The position numbers and the translations under genes are program-made. Under the pieces are notes generated by a model. That model was not told the DNA's origin and did no database searches. It saw nothing but the letters and a program-made list of their open reading frames with translations. Positions 1 to 5,611 of a stretch of 5,611 nt of DNA are shown here, piece after piece; position 1 is the first letter of the stretch; every line of letters begins with the position of its first letter. The stretch covers positions 1 to 5,611 of the forward strand of contig CAYFJO010000621.1 in the NCBI GenBank assembly GCA_964343305.1. The letters run 5' to 3'. Origin of the DNA: CAYFJO01 sp964343305 (GTDB lineage: Bacteria; Planctomycetota; Planctomycetia; Pirellulales; Pirellulaceae).

Positions 1-150
1 TAACACAACGGCGGGTGCCGCATCTTTCGCCACAAGCACAACAGCCGGCTGATTCGGCAATTCAGAAACGCCAGAAAACCGCCGCGCCGCGGTCGCTTTC
101 ATTGCGAAAAGAAAACACGCAAAGAAACAGATCCAAGTAATTCTTCTCAT
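1..150 (-). CDS. 5' end of an exported protein (partial, runs off the window)
   Basis: An ATG at 150 opens a frame of 50 codons without a stop to the window edge. The product begins MRR, followed by a hydrophobic stretch at residues 4-17 (ITWICFFACFLFAM), then K-A-T-A-A. This is a classic Sec signal peptide with probable cleavage after the Ala at 21 or 22. The mature part begins RRFSGVSELPNQP and continues with a valine-rich AVVLVAKDAAPAVVL. That stretch loosely recalls the first strand of N-terminal domains in some secreted carbohydrate-active enzymes (IVxxxxAxPA...), but this is too short to assign and no function is claimed. A GGAAGAA ribosome binding site lies 5-11 bases upstream of the ATG. 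The gene follows the giant gene on the same strand after 132 bp. Both products appear exported, so a shared role is possible but not shown. Confidence 0.72.
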   Translation of the reverse strand, partial: MRRITWICFFACFLFAMKATAARRFSGVSELPNQPAVVLVAKDAAPAVVL

Positions 151-154
151 CGCA

Positions 155-161
155 TTCTTCC
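155..161 (-). promoter_or_regulatory. Ribosome binding site of the partial exported-protein gene
   Basis: On the minus strand this reads GGAAGAA. The GGAAG core is separated by six bases from the ATG at 150. Two other ATGs nearby (starting at 155 and 163) are out of frame with the signal peptide, so this site and the signal peptide together fix the start. Confidence 0.6.
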
Positions 162-213
162 ATCTTGAGGCGCAGTTCGATGCATGCCGACTCTCATCCG
201 GAAGTCAAGCACG

Positions 214-244
214 CGCGCCTCGATTCTAATCTCTAGAAGGCGCG
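214..244 (-). terminator. Bulged GC-rich hairpin after the giant gene, possible transcription terminator
   Basis: An outer inverted repeat CGCGCC (214-219) / GGCGCG (239-244) encloses an inner inverted repeat TTCTA (224-228) / TAGAA (234-238). The loop is ATCTC and a TCGA bulge sits on one arm. It begins about 38 bases past the stop codon of the giant gene. On the minus strand it is followed by TGCTTGACTTCC, with no T-run, so it is not a canonical intrinsic terminator. It could end transcription weakly, protect an mRNA 3' end, or be chance. Confidence 0.35.
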
Positions 245-282
245 AAGGCGACAACCGATCGCAGAACCAGTGATCGCGCGGA

Positions 283-3200
283 CTAGCCAGGTCGTCGCCG
301 GATACCGACGCTTAGCGTCTGGTGCATCAGCCCGCCCGAATGACCGTCGTCCAATCCCAACACATGCCCCAATTCGTGGAGTACCACGGTCAGCAAATCC
401 ATGCGTCCCAGCGCGGCGCTGCTGGCCAGCGCCGACAAACTTTCATCACCGGGATCAACAAACTCTTCGTTTCGCTGAGGAGTCACATCGACAAACCAAC
501 CATACCCCGCGGCACTCGCGTCGATCACGATCGCTGTCTGAAGTGTCGCGCCCAGTTGCGAGCCCGGCAGGTTGCCGATGCTTACGGCCGTGGCCCGCAG
601 TTTTTCAAGTTGTTCGGTGTTCAGCCCAGTCCCCGCCCAGATGTTGATTGCGGCGTCAGTAATCGGCGCGAGGTCGTCCGGAGTTAGGTCCTCCACATTC
701 TTGGTGAAAAGATTGACGCCGCCGAATGCCAACAGTGGATTGCCCCAAGCACCAATAATTGCAGTGTCCGAGTTAGCACCTAAATGGAAAGAGTTGTCGA
801 CCGTTCCATTCGCGTCCAAGTCGATGTAGAAACTCGTTTGGCTGGCGCGGTGGATCACGATATCGTCCGTGCCGTCGCCATTGATGTCGCCAGCCAACGC
901 GAGGTCGATATTCGTCGCGCCAAGATGGAATGATCGATCAACCGTCCCGTCGGCATCGAGATCGATAAAGAATCTGGCTTGACCCGCGCGATGAATGGCG
1001 ATGTCGTCGTTTTCGTCGCCGTCGAAATCGCCGACCAGGACGGTGTCGATGTTCACCGTGCCCAGCGTAAACGATCGATCGACGGAGCCGTTGGCGCTAA
1101 AGTCAAAGAAAAACTTTGCTTGTCCGGCCCGGTAAATCAACACATCGTCCGTATTGTCGCCGTCGAAGTCACCCACAAGCACGGTGTCAATGTTGGCGGC
1201 TCCCAATGTATGCGAACGATCGATGTCGCCATCAGCATCGAGGTCGAAATAAAACCTCGCCTGACTGGCCCGGTAGATCAACAGATCGTCACGCTGGTCA
1301 CCGTTAAAGTCGCCGACCAGCACAGTATCCATGCCGGCCGCTCCCAGCGTGAACGAGCGGTCGGTCGTTCCATCCGAGCCGGTGTCGAGGGCGATACGAG
1401 CTTCATTCGCTCGATGAATGCCAATATCCTCCACACCATCACCGTCCCAATCGCCGACCAGTGGGACATCGCCGCTGGCACCAAAGTTGACCGCGTTGTC
1501 GACCGTGCCGTTGCCGCTCACGCCTTGGAACCAGCGGGATTGACTGCTACGGAAAATGCCAACTGCGTCTGGCACCGTTGGGATTGGGTCGTTCTCGTAC
1601 CAGGCGATTTTGTCGTCACCAGCCGACGCGATGAGGACATCCAGGTCGCCGTCGCCATCCACATCAGCGGGAAACACGCTCAGTGAGAATCGCACGGACG
1701 TGCTAATGATATGAGTTGCAAAATCCTGGCTACCGTCGTTTTCGTACCATGTGATTGCATCACCTAGAACCAACGCAGCAAGCAAGTCCAGGTTGCCGTC
1801 TCCATCCATGTCTGCAACGGTTAAGCTTTCCGCACGTGCATCCGCGCTAACTTGCCTGGGGGTGAAGTTTTGGCTGCCGTCATTCTCATACCAATCAACT
1901 GTGAGGTTGTTGGGACGTCCACTTACCACGTCCAGGTCGCCGTCACCATCAATATCTGCGGCAAATATGCTGTTCGCGCCGAGTGACACGTTCCCGATGG
2001 TGCGGGTTGCAAACTCCTGGCTGCCATCGTTCTCGTACCAAACGATCGCAGATTCAGACCCACCAAGTACATCCAGGTCACCGTCACCATCCATATCCGC
2101 CGCGAATACACTCTGGGCTTGATACGCCATTGTCGAAATCGTATGAGTCGTGAAGTTCTGGTCGCCGTCGTTCTGATACCACGCGACTTTGTCATCATGA
2201 TTTGAACTGCTGAGGATGTCGAGATGGCCGTCGCCGTTTACGTCTACCGCTAAGATTCCGTTGACAAAATCTGCAGTGGTAGTAACCGTGTGGTGGGTGA
2301 AGTTCTGGCTTCCGTCGTTCTCATGCCAAGTTATTGTGTCGCTACCGCCGGACGCGCTCAGAACATCCTGATCTCCATCGCCATCCAGGTCGACGGCAAC
2401 TACACTTTGAGCACTATCCGCGGTCGTGGTAATTGTGTGATTGGCGAACGCCTGGCTCCCGTCGTTTTCATACCAACGAATCGCGTTGTCCCGTGACGAC
2501 GAACTGAGAATATCCAGATCTCCGTCTCCGTCCAGATCTGCGGCAAACACACTGTTGGCATAGTCAACATCTGTGCTGATAACGTTCTGCGGACCAAATA
2601 CTCCGCTTGAACTATCGGGGCCAACGATAGTGACGAGATAGTCTTCCACCTCACCGTCGGCTGCTGCTCCCTTCACTCCAAGTCCGCCCAACGTGCTAAG
2701 ACGGAATCGGGAGAACGTCGTTCCTGCGATAGCCCAACTCGGCACATCGAACTTCAAGTGATTGTCGCCCACGGTCACAGGATGCGAGGCGAAGATCTGT
2801 TCGCCGGGTCCGCCCCAGCTACCGTCGCCGTTGAAATCGATCCATGCGTCAAGCTTGCCCGCAGCCTGTTGAACTTGAACACTCAGACTTGCGTCCAACG
2901 CGCCAACTTGAATATTTCCGAACGTCACGCCATCTTCGTCATTCGATCCATTTAGGTTGTCGCCGGTTGCCGCCAAGCTTGGTTGGCCATCAGATTCGGC
3001 GTCACGATTAGTGCCCAAACGAGGCCCGACGACTCCGTGCTTTGCGCCGTGACGCGACAACGTGACAAGATAAGGAATGGGTGCGTCGCCAAAGTCTCCA
3101 GGTTCGTCATCCACGATAGTAAGCTCTATCGCGTCGCCAGCGATAATCGTGTAGCCGGGATCTTCCGCAACCGTTAACTCAATTGTCTCATCCAGCTCAA

Positions 3201-5523
3201 CGTCAGTGTCCGCCAAGGGAGACAAAGTGATTGTCATTTGATCAACCCCTTCTGCCATCGTCACCCTGCCGGAGTCGGTGTCGAACGCCGTAGCGCCGCT
3301 TTGCGTGTAGTCTACGCCAAATGTCGCGCTGCCCGCGACTGCGAAATCAATTGTCAAAACACCGGGACCGGATCGTGTGAATGTGATACTGGCATTCCCG
3401 GATCCATCCTCTACTTCGAATATGGACGACGCGGACAATTGCAGCGTCGTGTCAATCTGTTCATGCCAGGCAATCGTGTTCCTAGAAAGCGATGTGCTGA
3501 GAATATCCACGTCGCCATCTCCATCTACGTCCGCGACGAACACGCTGGAAGGAAAGATTGGCTCCCTGCTTACGATGTGCATCTCAAAATTCTGGCTGCC
3601 GTCATTCTCGTACCAACTTATCCGGGGACCAGTCGATGAAGCGCTGAGCACATCCATGTCTCCGTCGCCATCTACATCCGCGGCATACACGCCTCGTGCA
3701 AAATTTACCTTCGTGGTGATTGTGTGTGTCGTGAAGTTTTGATTGCCGTCATTTTCGTACCACGCGATCTTGTAAATAGACGCACTGAGAGCATCGATAT
3801 CGCCGTCTCCGTCCACGTCCGCGGCAAAAACGCTATAAGCTTGCATGGCCGCCGTGGTGATCGTGTGGCTGATGAAGTTTTGATTACCATCATTCTCATA
3901 CCAAGCGATCTTGTCGTCGTTCCGCGAAGCGCTGACCAAATCCAGATCTCCGTCTCTATCTACATCAGCGGCGGACAAACTTCTTGGGCCGTTGGTCTCT
4001 CCATCTTGTCCGTGGTCCGGAGTGCCGTCGACGTCAGGTACAGTCACATCGTGCGGCGTGAAGTTCTGATTTCCATCGTTTTCATACCAAGCGATCTTGT
4101 CGTCATCTCGCGAGGCGCTGAGTACATCCATGTCGCCGTCCCCATCGACGTCTGCGGCAAACACGCGGTACGCATCGTCAGCGGTCGTGGTAATCGTATG
4201 CGTCACAAAACTCTGGTTACCGTTGTTTTCGTACCATGCGATCTTGTCGTCGTTCTTTGACGCGGAAAGGATGTCGGTGTCGCCATCGCCGTCTACGTCT
4301 GCCGCGAAAACGTCTGAGGCACCAAAGGCATTGGTGCTGACCACGCGCTGAGCCTTGAAATTGCCGGAGGACGCGCCAGAGACAATTGTGATCTGGTAAT
4401 CCTCCACTTCCCCGTCATCCGCCAGCCCACCAATGCCTTGATTGCCCGTTGTGCTCAAGCGGAACCGCGCGTAAGTTGTGCCCGAAATAGCCCAGCTCGG
4501 CACGTGGAAAGTCAGGTTGTTATTGCCGACTGTAACGTCGCGCGAGTCGAAGATCTGTTCGTCTGGGCCGCCCCAATTGCCATCGCCGTTGAAGTCGATC
4601 CAGGCGTCCAGCTTGCCCGCCCTGCCTTGCACGTTGACGGTCACCGCCGCATCCAACGCTCCAACTTGAATCGGACCAAACGTCACGCCATCTTCGTCGT
4701 CCAGCGAGCCCGTCGTGTCGTCGGCATCGGCTGCTGTGGAGTGGATTCCATCGGCTTCCGCGTCCCTTGCTGTGCCCAACGTCAGTTCCGTCGGAATGTG
4801 TCGAGCGCCGTCCTCGGAATGCGTCGTGGGATAGGGCACTGGCGCATCACCATAATCTTGTGGCGGCGAAATTGTGAATACATAGTCTTCGACCTCACCG
4901 TCGCTCGCCTCGCCAGCGGAATGGGCGGCAGCAGGGTCGGTGCTCAGCCGGAATCGTGCATAGCTCGAACTGCCAGAATCGATCGGAACGACTGGGAAGA
5001 CAAGCGTAAATTGTCCACTCGCTGTGCCATCGGGAACTGCGATTTGCGCACGCTCAGTTGCGTCGTGAAAAACGCCGTCGCGGTTGTAGTCGATCCAACC
5101 ATATAGCGTTGCCGTGTTGCCTGTTGTGTTGGTTGCCAGCAGAGTGACGTTTGGCTGGCTGCTGACGTTGTAACGCAAGTCAAGTGGATCGAGCACTCCA
5201 TCTTCGTCATCGGGCAGGGCATTGTCGACGTCGTCCGCATCGGCGCTGGCGTTTTGCAGCGTGCCGGAATCGCCGTCGACGCTGGCTCCCAAATACAATG
5301 TGTTTTGAGTCGCGTCGATCGTGTGGCTTGGTCCGTTGTCGGTCTGCAGCGTGCTGTAATTGCCAACGGATGTGAACGGTCCCAAGTCCGGCGCGTCGCC
5401 AAAGTCAGCGGCAAGCAGCAAACGCGATTCGAGCCGCTCGACCATGAGGCGGCGGCGCAGATCGCGCTTCTTCACGCTCAGACGCGAACCCCAGAAACTC
5501 GCCCAAAACCATTGACCTGCCAA
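283..5523 (-). CDS. Giant secreted multidomain protein: LEPR-XLL leader, GEVED domains, FG-GAP/VCBS repeats, Calx-beta, C-terminal matrixin-like metalloprotease
   Basis: The 1746-residue product is probably exported and acts at the cell surface or outside the cell. Residues 1-40 form a W-rich, then Arg-rich leader ending in LESRLLLAAD, a LEPR-XLL-type N-terminus. Three GEVED domains carry GEVEDY at 209-214, 371-376 and 957-962. Thirteen acidic DxDGDGDxD repeats lie in blocks of six (409-673) and seven (996-1295), most followed by WYENDG. A Calx-beta domain sits at about 694-807 (DETIELTVA, IVDDE). Five full 47-residue VGDFDGD repeats start at 1356. The C-terminus has HELGHVLGLDD at 1716-1726 and a Met-turn Met at 1733. 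There are no cysteines. The acidic repeats imply calcium-dependent folding, and propeller-like folds are inferred. The TTG start is chosen because AGGAGAGG lies just upstream and it includes the whole leader; GTG (codon 17) or ATG (codon 27) would trim it. Substrate and physiological role cannot be read from sequence. Adhesion, polymer capture or proteolysis are all possible. Confidence 0.95.
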   Translation of the reverse strand: MAGQWFWASFWGSRLSVKKRDLRRRLMVERLESRLLLAADFGDAPDLGPFTSVGNYSTLQTDNGPSHTIDATQNTLYLGASVDGDSGTLQNASADADDVDNALPDDEDGVLDPLDLRYNVSSQPNVTLLATNTTGNTATLYGWIDYNRDGVFHDATERAQIAVPDGTASGQFTLVFPVVPIDSGSSSYARFRLSTDPAAAHSAGEASDGEVEDYVFTISPPQDYGDAPVPYPTTHSEDGARHIPTELTLGTARDAEADGIHSTAADADDTTGSLDDEDGVTFGPIQVGALDAAVTVNVQGRAGKLDAWIDFNGDGNWGGPDEQIFDSRDVTVGNNNLTFHVPSWAISGTTYARFRLSTTGNQGIGGLADDGEVEDYQITIVSGASSGNFKAQRVVSTNAFGASDVFAADVDGDGDTDILSASKNDDKIAWYENNGNQSFVTHTITTTADDAYRVFAADVDGDGDMDVLSASRDDDKIAWYENDGNQNFTPHDVTVPDVDGTPDHGQDGETNGPRSLSAADVDRDGDLDLVSASRNDDKIAWYENDGNQNFISHTITTAAMQAYSVFAADVDGDGDIDALSASIYKIAWYENDGNQNFTTHTITTKVNFARGVYAADVDGDGDMDVLSASSTGPRISWYENDGSQNFEMHIVSREPIFPSSVFVADVDGDGDVDILSTSLSRNTIAWHEQIDTTLQLSASSIFEVEDGSGNASITFTRSGPGVLTIDFAVAGSATFGVDYTQSGATAFDTDSGRVTMAEGVDQMTITLSPLADTDVELDETIELTVAEDPGYTIIAGDAIELTIVDDEPGDFGDAPIPYLVTLSRHGAKHGVVGPRLGTNRDAESDGQPSLAATGDNLNGSNDEDGVTFGNIQVGALDASLSVQVQQAAGKLDAWIDFNGDGSWGGPGEQIFASHPVTVGDNHLKFDVPSWAIAGTTFSRFRLSTLGGLGVKGAAADGEVEDYLVTIVGPDSSSGVFGPQNVISTDVDYANSVFAADLDGDGDLDILSSSSRDNAIRWYENDGSQAFANHTITTTADSAQSVVAVDLDGDGDQDVLSASGGSDTITWHENDGSQNFTHHTVTTTADFVNGILAVDVNGDGHLDILSSSNHDDKVAWYQNDGDQNFTTHTISTMAYQAQSVFAADMDGDGDLDVLGGSESAIVWYENDGSQEFATRTIGNVSLGANSIFAADIDGDGDLDVVSGRPNNLTVDWYENDGSQNFTPRQVSADARAESLTVADMDGDGNLDLLAALVLGDAITWYENDGSQDFATHIISTSVRFSLSVFPADVDGDGDLDVLIASAGDDKIAWYENDPIPTVPDAVGIFRSSQSRWFQGVSGNGTVDNAVNFGASGDVPLVGDWDGDGVEDIGIHRANEARIALDTGSDGTTDRSFTLGAAGMDTVLVGDFNGDQRDDLLIYRASQARFYFDLDADGDIDRSHTLGAANIDTVLVGDFDGDNTDDVLIYRAGQAKFFFDFSANGSVDRSFTLGTVNIDTVLVGDFDGDENDDIAIHRAGQARFFIDLDADGTVDRSFHLGATNIDLALAGDINGDGTDDIVIHRASQTSFYIDLDANGTVDNSFHLGANSDTAIIGAWGNPLLAFGGVNLFTKNVEDLTPDDLAPITDAAINIWAGTGLNTEQLEKLRATAVSIGNLPGSQLGATLQTAIVIDASAAGYGWFVDVTPQRNEEFVDPGDESLSALASSAALGRMDLLTVVLHELGHVLGLDDGHSGGLMHQTLSVGIRRRPG
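286..720 (-). other. C-terminal matrixin-like zinc metalloprotease domain (residues about 1603-1746)
   Basis: The domain starts with a helical stretch (LTPDDLAPITDAAINIWAG, 1613-1631), followed by a strand region and AAGYGWFVD (1671-1679). It then has MDLLTVVLHELGHVLGLDD (1708-1726) and GLMHQTL (1731-1737). His1716, Glu1717 and His1720 form HEXXH, and Gly1723 and Asp1726 fit the metzincin pattern HEXXHXXGXX(H/D). Met1733 sits seven residues after Asp1726, close to the matrixin Met-turn spacing. By family knowledge the three ligands bind zinc and the Glu is the general base. The whole C-terminus, including the VGIRRRPG end, resembles a recurrent terminal module of large planctomycete proteins. 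Whether it is proteolytically active is inferred, not shown. Confidence 0.8.
754..1458 (-). repeat. Five tandem 141-bp units (47-residue VGDFDGD repeats)
   Basis: Residues 1356, 1403, 1450, 1497 and 1544 each begin a unit of the form VGDfdGDxxdDixIxRaxqaxFxxDxdadGxvDrsfxLGa. The first four units are exactly 47 residues and the last is one shorter. A diverged leading part (DAVGIFRSSQ, from 1320) and a degenerate trailing strand (IGAWGNP, 1590-1596) flank them, so the set could close into a six-bladed propeller with blade one shared between the two ends. The acidic DxDGDxxxD loops suggest calcium sites. This is FG-GAP-like but clearly a different subfamily from the WYENDG repeats upstream. Confidence 0.85.
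1588..2601 (-). repeat. Second FG-GAP/VCBS block: seven ~147-bp units
   Basis: Acidic loops begin at residues 996, 1045, 1094, 1143, 1190, 1238 and 1287, giving spacings of 49, 49, 49, 47, 48 and 49 residues. Each unit reads roughly sVFaADxDGDGDLDvLsxSxxxxxixWYENDGSQnFxxhxIst. Three loops are altered: DVNGDGHLD at 1094, DMDGDGNLD at 1238, and Glu replaced by Gln (WYQND) at 1115-1119. Seven units match the commonest blade number of propellers built from such repeats, so a closed seven-bladed propeller is a reasonable inference. Confidence 0.88.
2626..3096 (-). other. GEVED domain 3 (residues about 810-966)
   Basis: This domain begins DFGDAPIPY and carries NDEDGVTFGNIQVGALDA, AWIDFNGDGSWGGPGEQIF, and FSRFRLST, and ends in GEVEDYLVTI. 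It is closely similar to GEVED domain 2 (residues 222-380) over its whole length, far more than either is to domain 1. The DFNGDG segment looks like a calcium-binding loop. GEVED domains occur in large secreted bacterial proteins; a binding partner cannot be inferred here. Confidence 0.82.
3103..3444 (-). other. Calx-beta domain (residues about 694-807)
   Basis: The segment has the Calx-beta signature order: an initial strand ending in FEVEDGSGNASITFTRSG, the FGVDYT strand, an AEGVDQMTITLSPLADTDVE stretch, DETIELTVA, and a terminal IELTIVDDEP. Acidic residues in EVEDG, DTDVELDE and VDDE are where the calcium ligands lie in characterised Calx-beta domains. It sits exactly between the two GEVED plus repeat modules and has no second copy, so it may act as a linker or spacer between them. 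Confidence 0.85.
3454..4362 (-). repeat. First FG-GAP/VCBS block: six ~147-bp units
   Basis: Acidic DVDGDGDxD loops begin at residues 409, 458, 520, 569, 616 and 665, giving spacings of 49, 62, 49, 47 and 49 residues. Units read sVFAADVDGDGDxDvLSASxxddKIAWYENDGNQNFxxHTITT. The second spacing is 13 residues longer because of an acidic insertion (VDGTPDHGQDGE, about 498-509). The third loop has Arg at the first glycine position (DVDRDGDLD). The last unit ends in AWHEQ and passes straight into the Calx-beta domain. High DNA similarity between units is also visible in the recurring complement of GAAAACGACGG-like segments. Confidence 0.88.
4384..4860 (-). other. GEVED domain 2 (residues about 222-380)
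   Basis: This domain begins QDYGDAPVPY, has LDDEDGVTFGPIQVGALDA, AWIDFNGDGNWGGPDEQIF, VPSWAISGTTYARFRLST, and ends GEVEDYQITI. It leads directly into the first FG-GAP/VCBS block, as domain 3 does into the second block, making it one half of the internal duplication. Confidence 0.82.
4870..5406 (-). other. GEVED domain 1 (residues about 40-218)
   Basis: Directly after the leader the protein reads DFGDAPDLGPF, then a longer variable section, PDDEDGVLDPLD, YGWIDYNRDGVF, SYARFRLSTD and GEVEDYVFTI (209-218). It keeps all family landmarks but is clearly more diverged from domains 2 and 3 than they are from each other, and it is not followed by its own repeat block. Confidence 0.8.
5404..5523 (-). 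other. LEPR-XLL-type export leader (residues 1-40)
   Basis: The leader has an aromatic start (QWFWASFW, residues 4-11), a basic stretch (KKRDLRRR, 18-25) and then VERLESRLLLAAD (28-40). It matches the LEPR-XLL N-terminal motif of large planctomycete surface proteins except that Ser33 replaces the usual Pro. It is not a standard Sec signal peptide because the hydrophobic run is short and comes after the Arg-rich segment. Export is inferred from the motif and the extracellular domain content. Confidence 0.7.
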
Positions 5524-5526
5524 TTT

Positions 5527-5534
5527 CCTCTCCT
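5527..5534 (-). promoter_or_regulatory. Strong Shine-Dalgarno site that decides the TTG start
   Basis: On the minus strand this reads AGGAGAGG. The AGGAG core is six bases from the TTG at 5523, which is near-ideal spacing. The alternative GTG at 5475 and ATG at 5445 have no comparable site at a proper distance, so TTG is the best-supported start. Confidence 0.7.
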
Positions 5535-5560
5535 AATACTTTCGATCACCTGACCTATTA

Positions 5561-5591
5561 ATTGTACAGCGCACCTTGCATGATTTTTGAA
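5561..5591 (-). promoter_or_regulatory. Possible sigma70-type promoter of the giant gene
   Basis: On the minus strand TACAAT (5561-5566) matches the -10 consensus at five of six bases. A weak -35 candidate TTCAAA (5586-5591) lies upstream with a 19-base spacer, longer than ideal. It would give a leader of roughly 30 bases before the TTG. The -10 alone is common by chance, so this is tentative. Confidence 0.3.
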
Positions 5592-5611
5592 GAAGCGGTA
5601 TGACCCTAACT

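Noticed and set aside
112..126. FFAC in the signal peptide of the partial gene as a lipoprotein lipobox
   Set aside because: The Cys at residue 12 comes after only eight hydrophobic-region residues, the -3 residue is Phe and not Leu, and the hydrophobic run continues past it to an ordinary Ala-rich cleavage region.
180..208. TTGACT (203-208, minus strand) as a -35 box for the partial exported-protein gene
   Set aside because: The hexamer 17 bases downstream is ATGCAT, which matches the -10 consensus poorly, and no better -10 is at proper spacing.
270..687. Overlapping + strand open frames across the protease-coding end
   Set aside because: They cover the well-supported HELGH metalloprotease frame on the other strand, and their products are low-complexity Arg/Pro-rich sequence.
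979..1686. Long open frame of 235 codons on the + strand
   Set aside because: It is antisense to the 47-residue repeats. Its product is itself periodic (repeated ADQ/VTVKVA-like segments) because it mirrors the coding repeat, and it lacks a ribosome binding site or family resemblance.
3724..4260. Open frame of 178 codons on the + strand
   Set aside because: It lies antisense to the WYENDG repeats and has a repeating IVFIPSDLVV pattern that is just the reverse complement of the real repeat.
1588..4362. Regular ~147-bp spaced repeats considered as a CRISPR or satellite array
   Set aside because: The period is a codon multiple, the repeats are diverged and fully coding, and there are no short identical repeats with unique spacers.
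4438..5106. Open frame of 222 codons on the + strand
   Set aside because: It is a shadow of GEVED domains 1 and 2, whose low-stop codon use leaves the reverse frame open. The product is Arg- and Cys-rich with no recognisable domain.

Overview
The window is almost entirely one giant minus-strand gene (283-5523, 1746 codons). Its modules are typical of the very large secreted or cell-surface proteins of Planctomycetota (Pirellulales-like): an N-terminal LEPR-XLL-type leader (LESRLLLAAD), GEVED domains, FG-GAP/VCBS calcium-binding repeats, a Calx-beta domain and a C-terminal matrixin-like zinc metalloprotease ending in the 'LMxxTLxxGxRRxPG' tail that I associate with planctomycete proteins. The assignment to that phylum rests on this architecture. 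No rRNA or housekeeping gene is present to confirm it.

Layout from left to right on the + strand: 1-150 is the 5' end of a second minus-strand gene, encoding a signal peptide and the first residues of an exported protein, and it runs off the window. 151-282 is an intergenic gap with a GC-rich hairpin and a ribosome binding site for that gene. 283-5523 is the giant gene, read right to left. 5524-5611 is its leader, with a strong Shine-Dalgarno sequence that supports a TTG start and a possible -10 element.

Domain order in the giant protein (residues): leader 1-40; GEVED-1 about 41-218; GEVED-2 about 222-380; six ~49-residue FG-GAP/VCBS repeats about 388-690; Calx-beta about 694-807; GEVED-3 about 810-966; seven ~49-residue FG-GAP/VCBS repeats about 975-1312; a separate set of 47-residue 'VGDFDGD' repeats about 1320-1596; metalloprotease about 1603-1746. 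GEVED-2 plus the first repeat block and GEVED-3 plus the second repeat block are recognisably two copies of one module, so the protein appears to have grown by segmental duplication as well as by repeat amplification. It contains no cysteine.

The two genes are co-directional and both encode exported proteins, but the 132-bp gap with a hairpin gives no strong case for a tight operon. I see no mobile element, CRISPR array, RNA gene or evidently new multi-gene system. The interest lies in the modular structure of the one large protein and its protease end.
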